Positions 43,268 to 52,608 of a DNA stretch of 64,000 bases are shown piece after piece; the stretch's first letter is position 1; the number at the start of each line of letters is the position of its first letter. A program made the translations under genes and the position numbers. The notes beneath the pieces are model-generated. The model saw only the letters and a program-made list of their open reading frames with translations. It was not told the DNA's origin and made no database searches. This stretch comes from Bradyrhizobium sp. 21 (GTDB lineage: Bacteria; Pseudomonadota; Alphaproteobacteria; Rhizobiales; Xanthobacteraceae), in NCBI RefSeq assembly GCF_023073335.1, contig NZ_JADPJG010000035.1:314341-378340 (forward strand), written 5' to 3'.

Positions 43268-46200
43268 TCCTCGATCCCCAATCCGCCGGCCGCGGACCAT
43301 TCCTTGATCCGGGCGAGGTCGTCATAAGTGCCGTAGCGATTGGTCCACATCGGAAGGTTCAAGGAGGTGTAGGGCTGGTTCTCGTCGTCGAAGGCGCGGA
43401 TCAGCGCCTCCAGCTTTGCTCTCGCTTCGGCGGCGGCAGTATCTGGCGGCTGCGGTTCGTCGCCTTGCCTATATTTGAGCTCGAGGATGCGCTCCTCGCC
43501 CGGCGGATTGTTGCCGCTCAGGCGAACATAGACGAGCTGGCTCACGGACGCACCGGCGTCGATATCAGGAAAACCGCCCTCGCGCAGAATCGCGGCCTCC
43601 AGCGTGAGCTGCGGCGACAGGCCCATGCGGACCTGCTTGCCGGTCGGCGGCTGGCCCGTCTTGTAGTCGAGGATCGCGTAGCCGCCGCCTTGGCGCCGCT
43701 CGATGCGGTCGGCGCGCGCGGAGAGCTTGAAGCTGCGTTCACTGTCGAGCCGGATCGAGATCTCGCCACGCGTTTCCGCGGTGATCGCCTCGATCACATC
43801 GCGCCGCGCCGTCTCCCACTCTCCGAACCAGCGCGCGATGCGCTGGAAGCGCGGCCACCACAACGCCCGCGCCTCGGGGCGCTCCATCAGTGGCGCAAAA
43901 TACTTCTCGCCGATCGCGCGCAGCACGCGGGCGGGATCGTCGGGCAGATGCGTCGCATAGGTTTCGGTGAACTCGCCGAGCGCATCGTGGATCGCCGAGC
44001 CGCGATCGGCGGCCGAGAGCGGCATGTCGACGGGATCGAGCGCGTCGAGCCGCAAGATGTGCTTTGCGTAAATCGTGTAGGGATCGCGCAGCCAGTCCTC
44101 GATCGCGGTCACGGACATCCTGAGCGGCCGGGTCGCGCGCGGCGGCCGCGGCTCGGGCTGCTTGATCGGCTTGACCTCGGCTGGCTGGTCCAGCGCGCCT
44201 GCGAATTGCACGTATTTCTCGCCGGCGCGAGTCGCTGCCCTCCAGAGATCGTCGCCCGCGACCGCCTCCAGCCGATGCAGGAAGCGCGACGCCACCGCCG
44301 GCGCGCCGCCGGCCTTGGCGGAATGGGTGAGGATGACCTCGTCGCCACCGAGCAACTGCGCAAAATCATGCGCGGAAAGGCCGATACGGCGCTCAGGCAA
44401 ATCGAGACCAAGCTGGTGCCGCATCGGCCGGCTGAGCCAGGGATCGATCCGCGGCGCCGGCGGCCAGACGCCTTCGATCAGCCCGCCGATGATGATGCGA
44501 TCTGCCTGCATCAGGCGCGATTCCAGCGGACCGTAGATCTGCAACCGCGCGCCCGGTCTGTCCCGCCGCCGCACCGCGCGATCACTGAACGCGGTCTGGA
44601 ACACGTCCGCGTAGTCGGGCAGCGTCACCATCAATCCGCTGGTGGTGCCGCCGCGCAGGAGATCGTCGAAGGCGCTCGCGAGCGCGAGGCCCTCGCGTTC
44701 CTCGAAGGCCAGCGGGATGCCCTGCTCGTCGCGCGACAGCTCGATCATGATCTCGCGGTGGCGATGTGCCAGCTCGGCGAAATCAAATGGCTTCGACGAC
44801 GCCAGGCTCTCGATCGGCGCCAAGGCTTGTCGCAAGGCATCGATCAGGGACTGGATGCGATCGAGATCCTCGGCCTTGAGACGGGCGCGGGGCTCGGCCT
44901 TATGCAGCGCGGAGACCTCGCTGCGCCACAGCTTCGCCAGCTCCTCGCGGAAGCGGTTGAATTCACGCAGCAGGCCGGCGGTGCCCGCAGGCGGGCGCGT
45001 GCCGCGCAAGAGGGCGAGCTCCAGGCTTTCGATCGCCGCCCTCCACGCGCCAGGGGCGCGGCCGAGCCGGCACAGCGGATGCTTCAGCATCGCCAGCAGC
45101 GTCGGCGGCTCCAATCCCCTGGTCGCTGCCTCCGCTGTGAGCCGCGCAAAGACGCCGGCGGACGTCTCCATCAGGACGTCGCCGCCGGAATCGTCGAATG
45201 CGAGATCCCATCGGGTCAGCGCGGCCATCACCCGCCGCGCCAGTGCGCGGTCGGGCGTCACCAGTGCCGCCGATTTGTCGAGATGCCGGGCCTCGCGCAT
45301 TGCAATCGCAATCGCGAGCGCTTCCATCTCGGGATTGGGGGCTTCGACAACCGCGAGATTGTTCATGCCGGCGGCGATCTTCGCGGCGATGTCCGGCTGC
45401 TTGAGGCGGTCGTGCCAGATCTCGGTCTTGGCCGAGGGCCGCATCGATTCCGACGCGAGCAGATCGCGTCCGCCTTCCGCGGGCGGCCGGAGGATATCGA
45501 CATCGCTGCGCTTGATGCCAAAGCGATCCAGCAGCGCATGCAGGGCATATTGCGGGTGGTTCGACGCCGGATGCTCCGCGAATTTGCCGAGCGAATCGCG
45601 CACGCCGCCGATGCTGCGCCAGGCGTCCTCATCGAGATCGGTGTCCAGGCCCGGCAGCACCACGGCGCCGTGCGGTAGCGAGGCGACCGCATGGAGGAAT
45701 TTTGCCGTGGCCGGCATCGAGCCGGTCGAGCCGGCCGCGATCACGGGGCCGTGGGGATGCGCGGTCAGCCGCCTGGCTTCGGCCGCGATCAGCAGATCGC
45801 GCCGCGCCGCCGGTTCGATCCGGTTGATCTCGGCGAGATGACCGGGCCACGCGATGCGGGCGATGCGCAAAAATTCCAGCGAGTGCTGCCAATAGCGGTC
45901 GAGCATATCAGGCACGAGGCCGTCGAGCGCGCTCCAGTCGACGCCGCGCGTGACCATGTCGTCGATCAGGCGGGCGAGATCGCCCGCGAGCGCCAGCGTT
46001 GAAGCGGGACCGCCGACGACCAGCGGAGACAGCACCGGCCCCTTGGCCCAGGCCGCGACGAGCTGCGCCAGCGTCAGCCGCCGGTCAAGCTCGCCAAGCC
46101 GCGGCGGAATGTCGAGCGGCGTTGCGCCGGAGAATTGCTCGCCCTCATCGGCGAAGGCGAGCTCGTCCTCGTCGATGTCACCGAGCGCGACGATGCGCGG

Positions 46201-46407
46201 CAGCACGACGGCATCCGCCTTCATCTCGTCGAGGAAGATCTCGCGGACGACGCGCATGGCGCGTCGGGTGGGGAGGTAGAGCGTGGCGTCGGCGAGTCGC
46301 GCCGGCTCCTTGCGCGCCTCGAATCCATTGACCAGCCGGCCGTCCAACAGGGCCGAGACGACCGTGCGCAGGAACGGAACTGAGACGGGAACGCTGAAGA
46401 CGCGCAT
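43261..46407 (-). CDS. addB: double-strand break repair protein AddB
   Basis: The second AddAB subunit, 1048 residues. The N-terminal helicase-like region (YLPTRRAMRVVREIFL, with AAGSTGSMPATAKFLHAVA) lacks a normal Walker A, as is usual for the alphaproteobacterial AddB. The C-terminal RecB-type nuclease domain has LSARADRIERRQGGGYAILDYKTGQPPTGKQV and the downstream LSPQLTLEAAIL, supplying the D-x-K metal site. Length and order (addB before addA) fit the alphaproteobacterial type. Confidence 0.93.
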   Translation of the reverse strand: MRVFSVPVSVPFLRTVVSALLDGRLVNGFEARKEPARLADATLYLPTRRAMRVVREIFLDEMKADAVVLPRIVALGDIDEDELAFADEGEQFSGATPLDIPPRLGELDRRLTLAQLVAAWAKGPVLSPLVVGGPASTLALAGDLARLIDDMVTRGVDWSALDGLVPDMLDRYWQHSLEFLRIARIAWPGHLAEINRIEPAARRDLLIAAEARRLTAHPHGPVIAAGSTGSMPATAKFLHAVASLPHGAVVLPGLDTDLDEDAWRSIGGVRDSLGKFAEHPASNHPQYALHALLDRFGIKRSDVDILRPPAEGGRDLLASESMRPSAKTEIWHDRLKQPDIAAKIAAGMNNLAVVEAPNPEMEALAIAIAMREARHLDKSAALVTPDRALARRVMAALTRWDLAFDDSGGDVLMETSAGVFARLTAEAATRGLEPPTLLAMLKHPLCRLGRAPGAWRAAIESLELALLRGTRPPAGTAGLLREFNRFREELAKLWRSEVSALHKAEPRARLKAEDLDRIQSLIDALRQALAPIESLASSKPFDFAELAHRHREIMIELSRDEQGIPLAFEEREGLALASAFDDLLRGGTTSGLMVTLPDYADVFQTAFSDRAVRRRDRPGARLQIYGPLESRLMQADRIIIGGLIEGVWPPAPRIDPWLSRPMRHQLGLDLPERRIGLSAHDFAQLLGGDEVILTHSAKAGGAPAVASRFLHRLEAVAGDDLWRAATRAGEKYVQFAGALDQPAEVKPIKQPEPRPPRATRPLRMSVTAIEDWLRDPYTIYAKHILRLDALDPVDMPLSAADRGSAIHDALGEFTETYATHLPDDPARVLRAIGEKYFAPLMERPEARALWWPRFQRIARWFGEWETARRDVIEAITAETRGEISIRLDSERSFKLSARADRIERRQGGGYAILDYKTGQPPTGKQVRMGLSPQLTLEAAILREGGFPDIDAGASVSQLVYVRLSGNNPPGEERILELKYRQGDEPQPPDTAAAEARAKLEALIRAFDDENQPYTSLNLPMWTNRYGTYDDLARIKEWSAAGGLGIEEW

Positions 46408-46511
46408 GAGCTGCCTGATTCGGGATCAGGCGCCAATATAGGGAGGCGGACTCAATTGGTCATGGGTGGAGGCGAGATAGTCCCCGCTGTTCGCCGGACT
46501 GGGACAGGTCT

Positions 46512-46606
46512 CGTAGGGTGGGCAAAGGCGCACTTGCGCCGTGCCCACCGTGCATCACCGAGCGTCAGCTTAGATGGTGGGCACGCTTCGCTTTGCCCAC
46601 CCTACG
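46512..46606. repeat. inverted repeat 'gtagggtgggcaaag'
   Basis: Perfect 16-bp arms cgtagggtgggcaaag (46512-46527) and ctttgcccaccctacg (46591-46606), with a second inner pair cgtgcccacc / ggtgggcacg. It lies between addB and murU. The frame through it codes for nothing recognisable. Confidence 0.8.
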
Positions 46607-46634
46607 GCACCGCCTCCGGTACAATAGCGCAGCC

Positions 46635-47357
46635 CTACGCCACGCTCTCCAGAAACGCCTCTTCCGCCGCATGCACGGCGTCGGGAGTGCCGACATGCAT
46701 CCAGACGCCGTCGAGGCGGAGGCCAAACAGCCGCTCCTGCTCGTTGGCGCGGTCGAACATCTTGGTCAGCGAGAACTCGCCCTGGGGGGCATCGGTGAAG
46801 ATCGATGGCGACAGGATCGCCGCGCCGGCATAGACGAACGGAACGATCTCCTTTTCCTTGCGCTTGCGCAGGGCGCCGTCGGGCAGCATGCCGTAATCGC
46901 CGCGGCCGCTGTAGCCGATGCTGGTTGCCGTCGGCGCCATCAGCAGCAGGATGTCCATGCGTGCAGGATCGAAGTTTTCGGCCAGCCGCGCCAGATTGGA
47001 GCGCACGCCGTCGATCCACAGCGTGTCGGAATTGACGTGGAAGAACGGCGCATCGCCGAGCAGCGGCAGCGCCTTGACCACGCCGCCGCCGGTGCCGAGC
47101 ACCTGGTCGCGCTCGTCCGAGATGGTCACGCGCGGATGCTGGCGGGATGCGGTGTGATCGATGATCTGGTCCGGCAGATAGTGCACGTTGACCACCGCCT
47201 CGCTCACGCCGGCCTGGCCGAGCTTGTCGAGCACGTGGTCGAGCAGCGGTTGGCCGGCCACGGGGACCAGCGGCTTCGGCATCGTATCCGTCAACGGACG
47301 CATGCGCAGGCCGAAGCCTGCGGCGAGCACCATGGCTTTGGTCGGTTTGACGGACAT
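46635..47357 (-). CDS. murU: nucleotidyltransferase, probable MurNAc-1-P uridylyltransferase MurU
   Basis: A 240-residue sugar-1-phosphate nucleotidyltransferase. The nucleotide-binding signature is KAMVLAAGFGLRMRPLTDTMPKPLVPV. HVNSDTLWIDG supplies the metal-binding Asp, and FSLTKMFDRA and GVWMHVGTPDAV complete the family. The upstream gene encodes an AmgK-type sugar kinase. The pair AmgK-MurU converts recycled MurNAc to UDP-MurNAc, bypassing de novo MurA/MurB. That context is why I prefer MurU to a general NTP transferase. The ATG at 47357 starts MSVKPTKAMVLAAG. Confidence 0.85.
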   Translation of the reverse strand: MSVKPTKAMVLAAGFGLRMRPLTDTMPKPLVPVAGQPLLDHVLDKLGQAGVSEAVVNVHYLPDQIIDHTASRQHPRVTISDERDQVLGTGGGVVKALPLLGDAPFFHVNSDTLWIDGVRSNLARLAENFDPARMDILLLMAPTATSIGYSGRGDYGMLPDGALRKRKEKEIVPFVYAGAAILSPSIFTDAPQGEFSLTKMFDRANEQERLFGLRLDGVWMHVGTPDAVHAAEEAFLESVA

Positions 47358-47496
47358 CCTCGGCTTTCTCAGACTTGGCTTTCTCAGACCCATTGATGTG
47401 GCGTTCGCAGCAAGCCTAACACGAGGTTCGACCGACCGCACCGCGTCTTAATCGCCTTAGCCACCTGCCGTGACGCTTGTACGACGGGTGTTGCCG

Positions 47497-47814
47497 TCAC
47501 GCCCGGACGGCTGTGGAACGCGTCTTTTTCTTCCTGTCGCCGAGCTTGAGAAAATTGACGCCGATCTGGTCGCCATTGACCCAGGCCAGTTCGCAGCGCC
47601 GGTACGCCAACCCGGTGGACGACAGCAGGAGAAAAAATTCCTTCAGATGCAGGCCCTCGATCGAGCCGTCGATGGTCAGCTTGGCGCCGCTCTCGGAGAC
47701 GTCCTCCATGATGCAGTCGCGCCGCCAGGTGCCGTCGATTCCCATCATCTGGGCCGCGATCCCGCGTTCGAAAACAACGCGGCTGTTCCCACGATGGTCC
47801 GTCTTCACCGCCAT
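47497..47814 (-). CDS. PilZ-domain protein
   Basis: A 105-residue single-domain protein with the PilZ pattern. The N-terminal basic stretch is DHRGNSRVVFERGI, the core is C-I-M-EDVSESGAKLTI, and a later strand is CELAWVNGDQIGVNFLKL. Full c-di-GMP binders have RxxxR and (D/N)xSxxG. Here DVSESG is intact but the arginine motif is weak (R-G-N-S-R), so binding is likely but unproven. A Lys/Arg-rich tail follows (GDRKKKTR). The ATG at 47814 is chosen because the longer frame would need TTG. It sits between tsaE-amgK and murU. Confidence 0.8.
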   Translation of the reverse strand: MAVKTDHRGNSRVVFERGIAAQMMGIDGTWRRDCIMEDVSESGAKLTIDGSIEGLHLKEFFLLLSSTGLAYRRCELAWVNGDQIGVNFLKLGDRKKKTRSTAVRA

Positions 47815-47903
47815 CTGACCATGCTCCAGCCCCGCTTTTGTCCGGCGGCCTGCGGGCAATGATACCGATTCGATGGCTAACAGCCGGTAAATGGGCCCGC
47901 GAA

Positions 47904-49448
47904 TCAGGCTCGGAGGGGCTCTTGGAGCGGCTCTTGGGGCGGCGGGACGTTGGCGAGATACCAGTCGCGCAGAGGGGTGAGCGCCGGATGCGCCAGCGAG
48001 CGCTGCAGATAGGTCCAGATCCGCGGCTGGTGGCGCAGATAGTGCGGCTTGCCGTCGCGGCGGTTCAGGCGCGCGAAGGTGCCGAGCAGGCGCGTGTTCC
48101 GCTGCGCCGACATGATGGCGTAGAGCTCGGCGAAGCCGGCCGCGTCGAAGCCTGCATCATCAGTGCGGCGGGCCTTGATGTAGCGCGACAGCAGCGTCAG
48201 CTCGAGGGTTTCAGGCACGTCGATGCGGGCGTCCTGGAGCAGCGACACCACGTCGTAGGATTGCGGTCCGAGCACGGTGTCCTGGAAGTCGATGACGCCG
48301 ACGCGCGCGATGCCGGTACGCTCAGCGAGCCAGATCAGATTGGGCGAGTGGTAGTCGCGGATGATCCAGGTCTTCGGCGAGGCCTGCGGCTTCTTCAGCA
48401 GCTCGCGCCACATCGCGAAGAATTCCGCGCGCTTCTCGTCGCTCAGCGGCGCGTTGCGGTCGGGCAAATACCACTCCGGCATCAACCCGATCTCGATGAG
48501 CAGCGCGTCGGTATCGAAGACGGGAATGGCGTAGGTCTGATCCGCCAGCGGCACTTTCTCCGGCAGCGTCCTGCCGTGCAGCAGGGCCAGCAAATCGGCA
48601 GCGGCTTCGTAGCGTTCGGCAATCGGCCGCGGCGGGTCGCCTTCGACCACGCCTTCGCTGCCGAAATCCTCGCTGATCAGGAAGCCGTGGTCGAGATCGC
48701 AATGATGGATTTCCGGCGCGGAGATTCCTTGCGCGCGCAGGCCCTCGTCGATGGCGACGAAGGGTTTGATGTTTTCGGCGAGATGCACCGCGGCGCTGTA
48801 GGATTTTCCGTTGTACATCGCAGCGCCATCCGGGCGCTGCGGAGAGTTCATGAGGATGACGATCTCGTCGTCGCGCAGCAGCCGCGCATAGGAGCGCGTC
48901 GAGGCGTCGCCCGCCATCCGTTTGCGCGTTGCCTCCATGTAGCCGGATGCATCGAGGAATTCGCGCAGCGCCTGCAGCCGCGCGACGGTGGCGGTAGCCG
49001 TGCCATGGCCGGTGATGTCGGCGGCGCGTGCATTCGAGCCCAATGCCGGCCGATGCGTCAGCGCGATGTCGATGCGGTCTTGCGGCATCGCCGACGGCGC
49101 GCGCTCCGGCCATTCGATCAGGACGAGCATGGCATCGGGCAGCGGCGACAGGCCGATCTCCTCGAGCTCGCTCTCGTCCTCGACGCGGTAGAGGTCGGCA
49201 TGCACCACCGCGAATGGCGGCAGCTCGTAGCCCTGCACCAGCGTGAAGGTCGGGCTCGGCACTTCCAACGCCTCGTCGCCGGCGAGATAGCGGATCATGG
49301 CCCGCGCCGCCGCGGTCTTGCCGGCGCCGAGATCGCCGGTGAGCGTGATGACGTCGCCGGGGCCGACCAGCAGCGCGAGGTCGGCCATCAGTTGCGCAGT
49401 CGCCGTCTCGTTGTGAAGCGCGACGGAGAATGTGGTAGGTCCAGTCAT
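47904..49448 (-). CDS. TsaE - AmgK fusion: tRNA t6A ATPase plus aminoglycoside-phosphotransferase-like sugar kinase
   Basis: Two enzymes in one 514-residue chain. Residues 1-150 are TsaE, the ATPase of t6A tRNA modification: Walker A GDLGAGKT at 38-45, SPTFTLVQGYE and VVHADLYRVEDESELEEIGL. From about 157 onward comes an aminoglycoside phosphotransferase fold: FLDASGYMEATRKRMAGDASTRSYARL opening, catalytic loop IRDYHSPNLIWL and metal-binding GVIDFQD. This is the pattern of AmgK, the anomeric MurNAc/GlcNAc kinase. The two activities have no obvious biochemical link. The start overlaps the end of the divL-like gene by 4 bp. Confidence 0.88.
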   Translation of the reverse strand: MTGPTTFSVALHNETATAQLMADLALLVGPGDVITLTGDLGAGKTAAARAMIRYLAGDEALEVPSPTFTLVQGYELPPFAVVHADLYRVEDESELEEIGLSPLPDAMLVLIEWPERAPSAMPQDRIDIALTHRPALGSNARAADITGHGTATATVARLQALREFLDASGYMEATRKRMAGDASTRSYARLLRDDEIVILMNSPQRPDGAAMYNGKSYSAAVHLAENIKPFVAIDEGLRAQGISAPEIHHCDLDHGFLISEDFGSEGVVEGDPPRPIAERYEAAADLLALLHGRTLPEKVPLADQTYAIPVFDTDALLIEIGLMPEWYLPDRNAPLSDEKRAEFFAMWRELLKKPQASPKTWIIRDYHSPNLIWLAERTGIARVGVIDFQDTVLGPQSYDVVSLLQDARIDVPETLELTLLSRYIKARRTDDAGFDAAGFAELYAIMSAQRNTRLLGTFARLNRRDGKPHYLRHQPRIWTYLQRSLAHPALTPLRDWYLANVPPPQEPLQEPLRA

Positions 49449-51958
49449 TCGGCGGCGTCGCGATGCGCCGCCTGGTCGGTCGGGAAGTCGCAGATCACGA
49501 CCGTGCCCCTGCCCACGATCGAATCCACCCGCACCTTGCCGCCATGCAGCTCGACGAAGGAGCGCACCAGCGACAGGCCGAGCCCGGCGCCGCGGTGGCG
49601 CGAGCCCTGCGAGCGGCTTTCGAACCAGTTGAACACCTTGTCTTTCATGTCGGCAGGTATTCCAGGCCCGGAATCTGTCACAGTGAAGACCACGCTGCGT
49701 TCGGTGCGGCGGGCGCTGATGCCGACGGCGGAATCCTGTGGAGAAAACCCGACGGCATTGGCGAGGAGGTTATAGAGCACCTGCACCACGCGCTTCTCGT
49801 CGCCGGTGAAGCTGCCGACATCCGGCGCGATCTCGACCTTGAGACGGATGCGGTCGGTGGCGAGCCGGTCCTGGAGACCCTCGGCGGCGAGCTCGATGGT
49901 CTTGCTGACGTCGACCGGGCCGAGTTCCAGCTTCATGGCGCCAGCGTCGATGGTGGCAAGATCCAGGATGTTATTGGTCAGCGCCAGCAGCGCATTGGTG
50001 GATTTGGTGACGTAGTCGAGATATTCGGCCTGTTTCGGCGTCAGCGGCCCGGTCGAGGGATCGCTGAGGAAATGCGCGAAGCCGATGATGGTGGTGAGCG
50101 GCGAGCGCAGCTCGTAGGAGACGTGGTGGACGAAATCCACCTTCATCTGGTCGGCCGCCTCCAGCGCCTCGTTGCGCTCGCGCAGCGCGCGCTCGACGTT
50201 CTCGGTGTCGGTGATGTCCTGGAACGTCAGCATGGTCGCGCCGTCGTGCAGTGGCCGGATCATGCCGTCGAGCACGCTGCCGTCCTTGCGCTCGAGCTTC
50301 AGCGGCACGTCGGCGCGGCTCTCGATCGAGGTGACGGCCTCGCGGATCTGCCGCCAGACGACCGGGTCGTCGAACAGCTGATGACACCAGCCTTCGACCG
50401 TCTGGATGTGCGGCTCGTCGCGCATGGCATCAGCGGACAGCTTCCACATCCGGACGAAGGCCGGGTTGAACAGCTGCGCCTTGCCGTTGCTGCCGAACAC
50501 CGCGACGCCTTCGGCGAGGCTGTCCAGCGTCTCGCGCTGGACGCGGATCATGCCGTCGAAGCGGCGGGCGAGCTCGAGGCTCTCGGTGACGTCGTCGAAC
50601 AGATAGGTGACGCCGCCTTCCGGATTCGGCGTGGTGACGACGGAGAGCGCGCGGCCGTCGGGCAGGTACCAGGTGTCCTTGGCGGTCTCGACAGCGCGAT
50701 AGGCCTCGTGCAGCTTGGCCTTCCAGGCGCGGAAGTCCGGCTGCTCCGGCAGCTTGCGCCCGGCGCGGAGCTGGTCGAGCACGCTCGAATCATCAGGGTT
50801 GGCGTCGAGGAAGGTGCGGTCGAGGTCCCACAGCCGGCGGTAGGAATCGTTGTAGAAGGCGAGCCGGCGCTGGCCGTCGAACACGGCGACGCCGGAGGAG
50901 AGCTGGTCGAGCGTGCGGCGATGCGCCTCCGCCATCCGCACCAGTGCCGAACTCAGCCCATCCGCTTCGCTGGCATCGATGGCGACGCCGACATTGCCGC
51001 TGCCGACATTGACGGCACGGACGTCATAGATGCGCCGCTCGCCGCCGATCACGATCGGCAGCCGCGAGGTGAAATTGGCCACCTCCTTCAGTCCTCGCTC
51101 CATCGCGGTGCGGTCGGCGCTGTCGAGCAGCTCGAGCTTGCGCTCCTGGGCGTCGGCGATGCTGGCCGCCTCGGTCGCACGGACATAGGCGGGGTTGGCG
51201 TAGGTCAGCGCGCCGTTCTCGGCCTTGGCCCAGATTGGCCAAGGTGCGGCAGTGGCGAAGCCGCGCAGCATTTCCGTCTCGTCGGAAAGGGCCTTGTAGC
51301 GCAGATTGGTTTCGGCCAGATCGCGGCGGAGCCCGGAGAGTTCCCGTATTCTGACGATGGCCTGGCCGCCGATGGCGCGGCCGATGGCCTCGAGCGTGTG
51401 GCCATGCGCGGTGGTCAGCGTCAGCTGGAACCCGTCGCCGCGGTCGCGCAGCGCGTCGACCGCGTGATCCATCTGGAGCGCCGGTTCCGGGGGCAGCCAG
51501 GTTCCGAATGCGAGCACGCGTTGCGGAGAGGAGTCGCGCGGCAGCACCATCGAGATGTCACCGGAGATCTGCGCGCGATTGTCCCCGGCGGGCCAGGAGA
51601 TCAGGATTTGCGGCTCTGCGAACAGCAGTGCGCCGAAGCGGTCGGCCTGGAGCTGGAGTTCCCCGATGCGTGCGCGCAGCCGCGCCTCGTTCTTCGCCGT
51701 GCGCACGCGCGTGCGCATCAAGAGGATCGCGGCGACCACGGAGAAGCCGAGCAGGGCCAGCGCGGTGGCCAGCACCGCGAGCTCCTGCCGGTTGAAATCC
51801 AGCAATATTGAGAGTGTGTCGACGAGATCGGCCTTCTCGGCTGCCTTGGCCGGCACAGCCGGCAGCAGCGCCGCGAGAGCGCTTCCCAACACGCCGTTGC
51901 GCACGAGCGATGTGCACGACAGCAGCGTCCGACGCATCGACACGATCACGCCTGACAT
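49445..51958 (-). CDS. divL: DivL-like PAS sensor pseudo-histidine kinase
   Basis: A membrane-anchored signalling protein of 837 residues. One or two N-terminal helices (signal-like GVLGSALAALLPAVPAKA; QELAVLATALALLGFSVVAAILLM) precede several PAS modules at about 240-570. A DHp domain and a HATPase domain follow (LLANAVGFSPQD, DSGPGIP, GAGLGLSLVRSFVELHGG). The H-box reads VDFVHHVSYELRSPLTTIIGF, with Tyr615 where kinases have His. This is the hallmark of DivL, the Caulobacter cell-fate protein that allosterically controls CckA. The ATP-binding domain is intact. The longer frame upstream would need TTG. Confidence 0.88.
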   Translation of the reverse strand: MSGVIVSMRRTLLSCTSLVRNGVLGSALAALLPAVPAKAAEKADLVDTLSILLDFNRQELAVLATALALLGFSVVAAILLMRTRVRTAKNEARLRARIGELQLQADRFGALLFAEPQILISWPAGDNRAQISGDISMVLPRDSSPQRVLAFGTWLPPEPALQMDHAVDALRDRGDGFQLTLTTAHGHTLEAIGRAIGGQAIVRIRELSGLRRDLAETNLRYKALSDETEMLRGFATAAPWPIWAKAENGALTYANPAYVRATEAASIADAQERKLELLDSADRTAMERGLKEVANFTSRLPIVIGGERRIYDVRAVNVGSGNVGVAIDASEADGLSSALVRMAEAHRRTLDQLSSGVAVFDGQRRLAFYNDSYRRLWDLDRTFLDANPDDSSVLDQLRAGRKLPEQPDFRAWKAKLHEAYRAVETAKDTWYLPDGRALSVVTTPNPEGGVTYLFDDVTESLELARRFDGMIRVQRETLDSLAEGVAVFGSNGKAQLFNPAFVRMWKLSADAMRDEPHIQTVEGWCHQLFDDPVVWRQIREAVTSIESRADVPLKLERKDGSVLDGMIRPLHDGATMLTFQDITDTENVERALRERNEALEAADQMKVDFVHHVSYELRSPLTTIIGFAHFLSDPSTGPLTPKQAEYLDYVTKSTNALLALTNNILDLATIDAGAMKLELGPVDVSKTIELAAEGLQDRLATDRIRLKVEIAPDVGSFTGDEKRVVQVLYNLLANAVGFSPQDSAVGISARRTERSVVFTVTDSGPGIPADMKDKVFNWFESRSQGSRHRGAGLGLSLVRSFVELHGGKVRVDSIVGRGTVVICDFPTDQAAHRDAAE

Positions 51959-52149
51959 AGTTGCCCCAAGACCGCACGGATTTACGCGCGACGACCCCCG
52001 TCGCGTGCGAATCAAACGACAATACCCTCACCGCGACTCCACCGGTAAGAGTCCAGATCGTGAACGCAAAGGCGACCCCAAAAAAATGCCGGGCCGAGTG
52101 TTCCAACTCACGTAGTTGTTCGGGATGATTCGGCGGGATATGCCGAGCG

Positions 52150-52608
52150 TTAGCGGCCGGTCGAGCCGAATCCGCCGGCACCGCGGTCGGTCGCCGACAA
52201 TGTGGCCACGGGAATCAGCGTGGCCTGCACCATGGGCGCGATCACCATCTGCGCGATGCGCTCGCCGCGCTGGATCACGAAGGCGGCCTGGCCGTGATTG
52301 ATCAGGATCACCTTGATCTCGCCGCGATAGTCCGCGTCTATCGTGCCCGGCGAGTTCAGCACGGTGACGCCGTGCTTGGCGGCAAGCCCCGAGCGCGGCC
52401 GCACCTGGGCCTCGTACCCGGGCGGCAGCGCGATCGCGAGGCCCGTCGGCACCAGCGCATATTGGCCGGGGACGAGCGTCAGCGGCTCGTTCTCGGCGAC
52501 CGCGGCCATCAGGTCGAGACCGGCGGCATCACTGGTCTGATAGGCCGGCAGCGGCAGGCTCTCCGCATGGGGCAGGCGCTGCAGTTCGACCGTGACGTTC
52601 GTGCTCAA
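52150..52608 (-). CDS. dut: dUTP diphosphatase Dut
   Basis: Trimeric dUTPase, which keeps uracil out of DNA and supplies dUMP for thymidylate synthesis. It has 152 residues. All five motifs are visible: TSDAAGLDLMAA (1), RPRSGLAAKHGV (2), NSPGTIDADYRGEIKVILIN with the catalytic Asp (3), RGERIAQMVI (4) and the C-terminal P-loop-like RGAGGFGSTG (5). The start is TTG at 52608 (GGAG upstream), overlapping the coaBC stop. coaBC-dut adjacency is common in bacteria. Confidence 0.96.
   Translation of the reverse strand: MSTNVTVELQRLPHAESLPLPAYQTSDAAGLDLMAAVAENEPLTLVPGQYALVPTGLAIALPPGYEAQVRPRSGLAAKHGVTVLNSPGTIDADYRGEIKVILINHGQAAFVIQRGERIAQMVIAPMVQATLIPVATLSATDRGAGGFGSTGR

Noticed and set aside
47815..47859. 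Longer N terminus for the PilZ protein
   Set aside because: It would need a TTG start without a ribosome binding site; ATG 47814 has GGAG upstream and keeps the whole domain.
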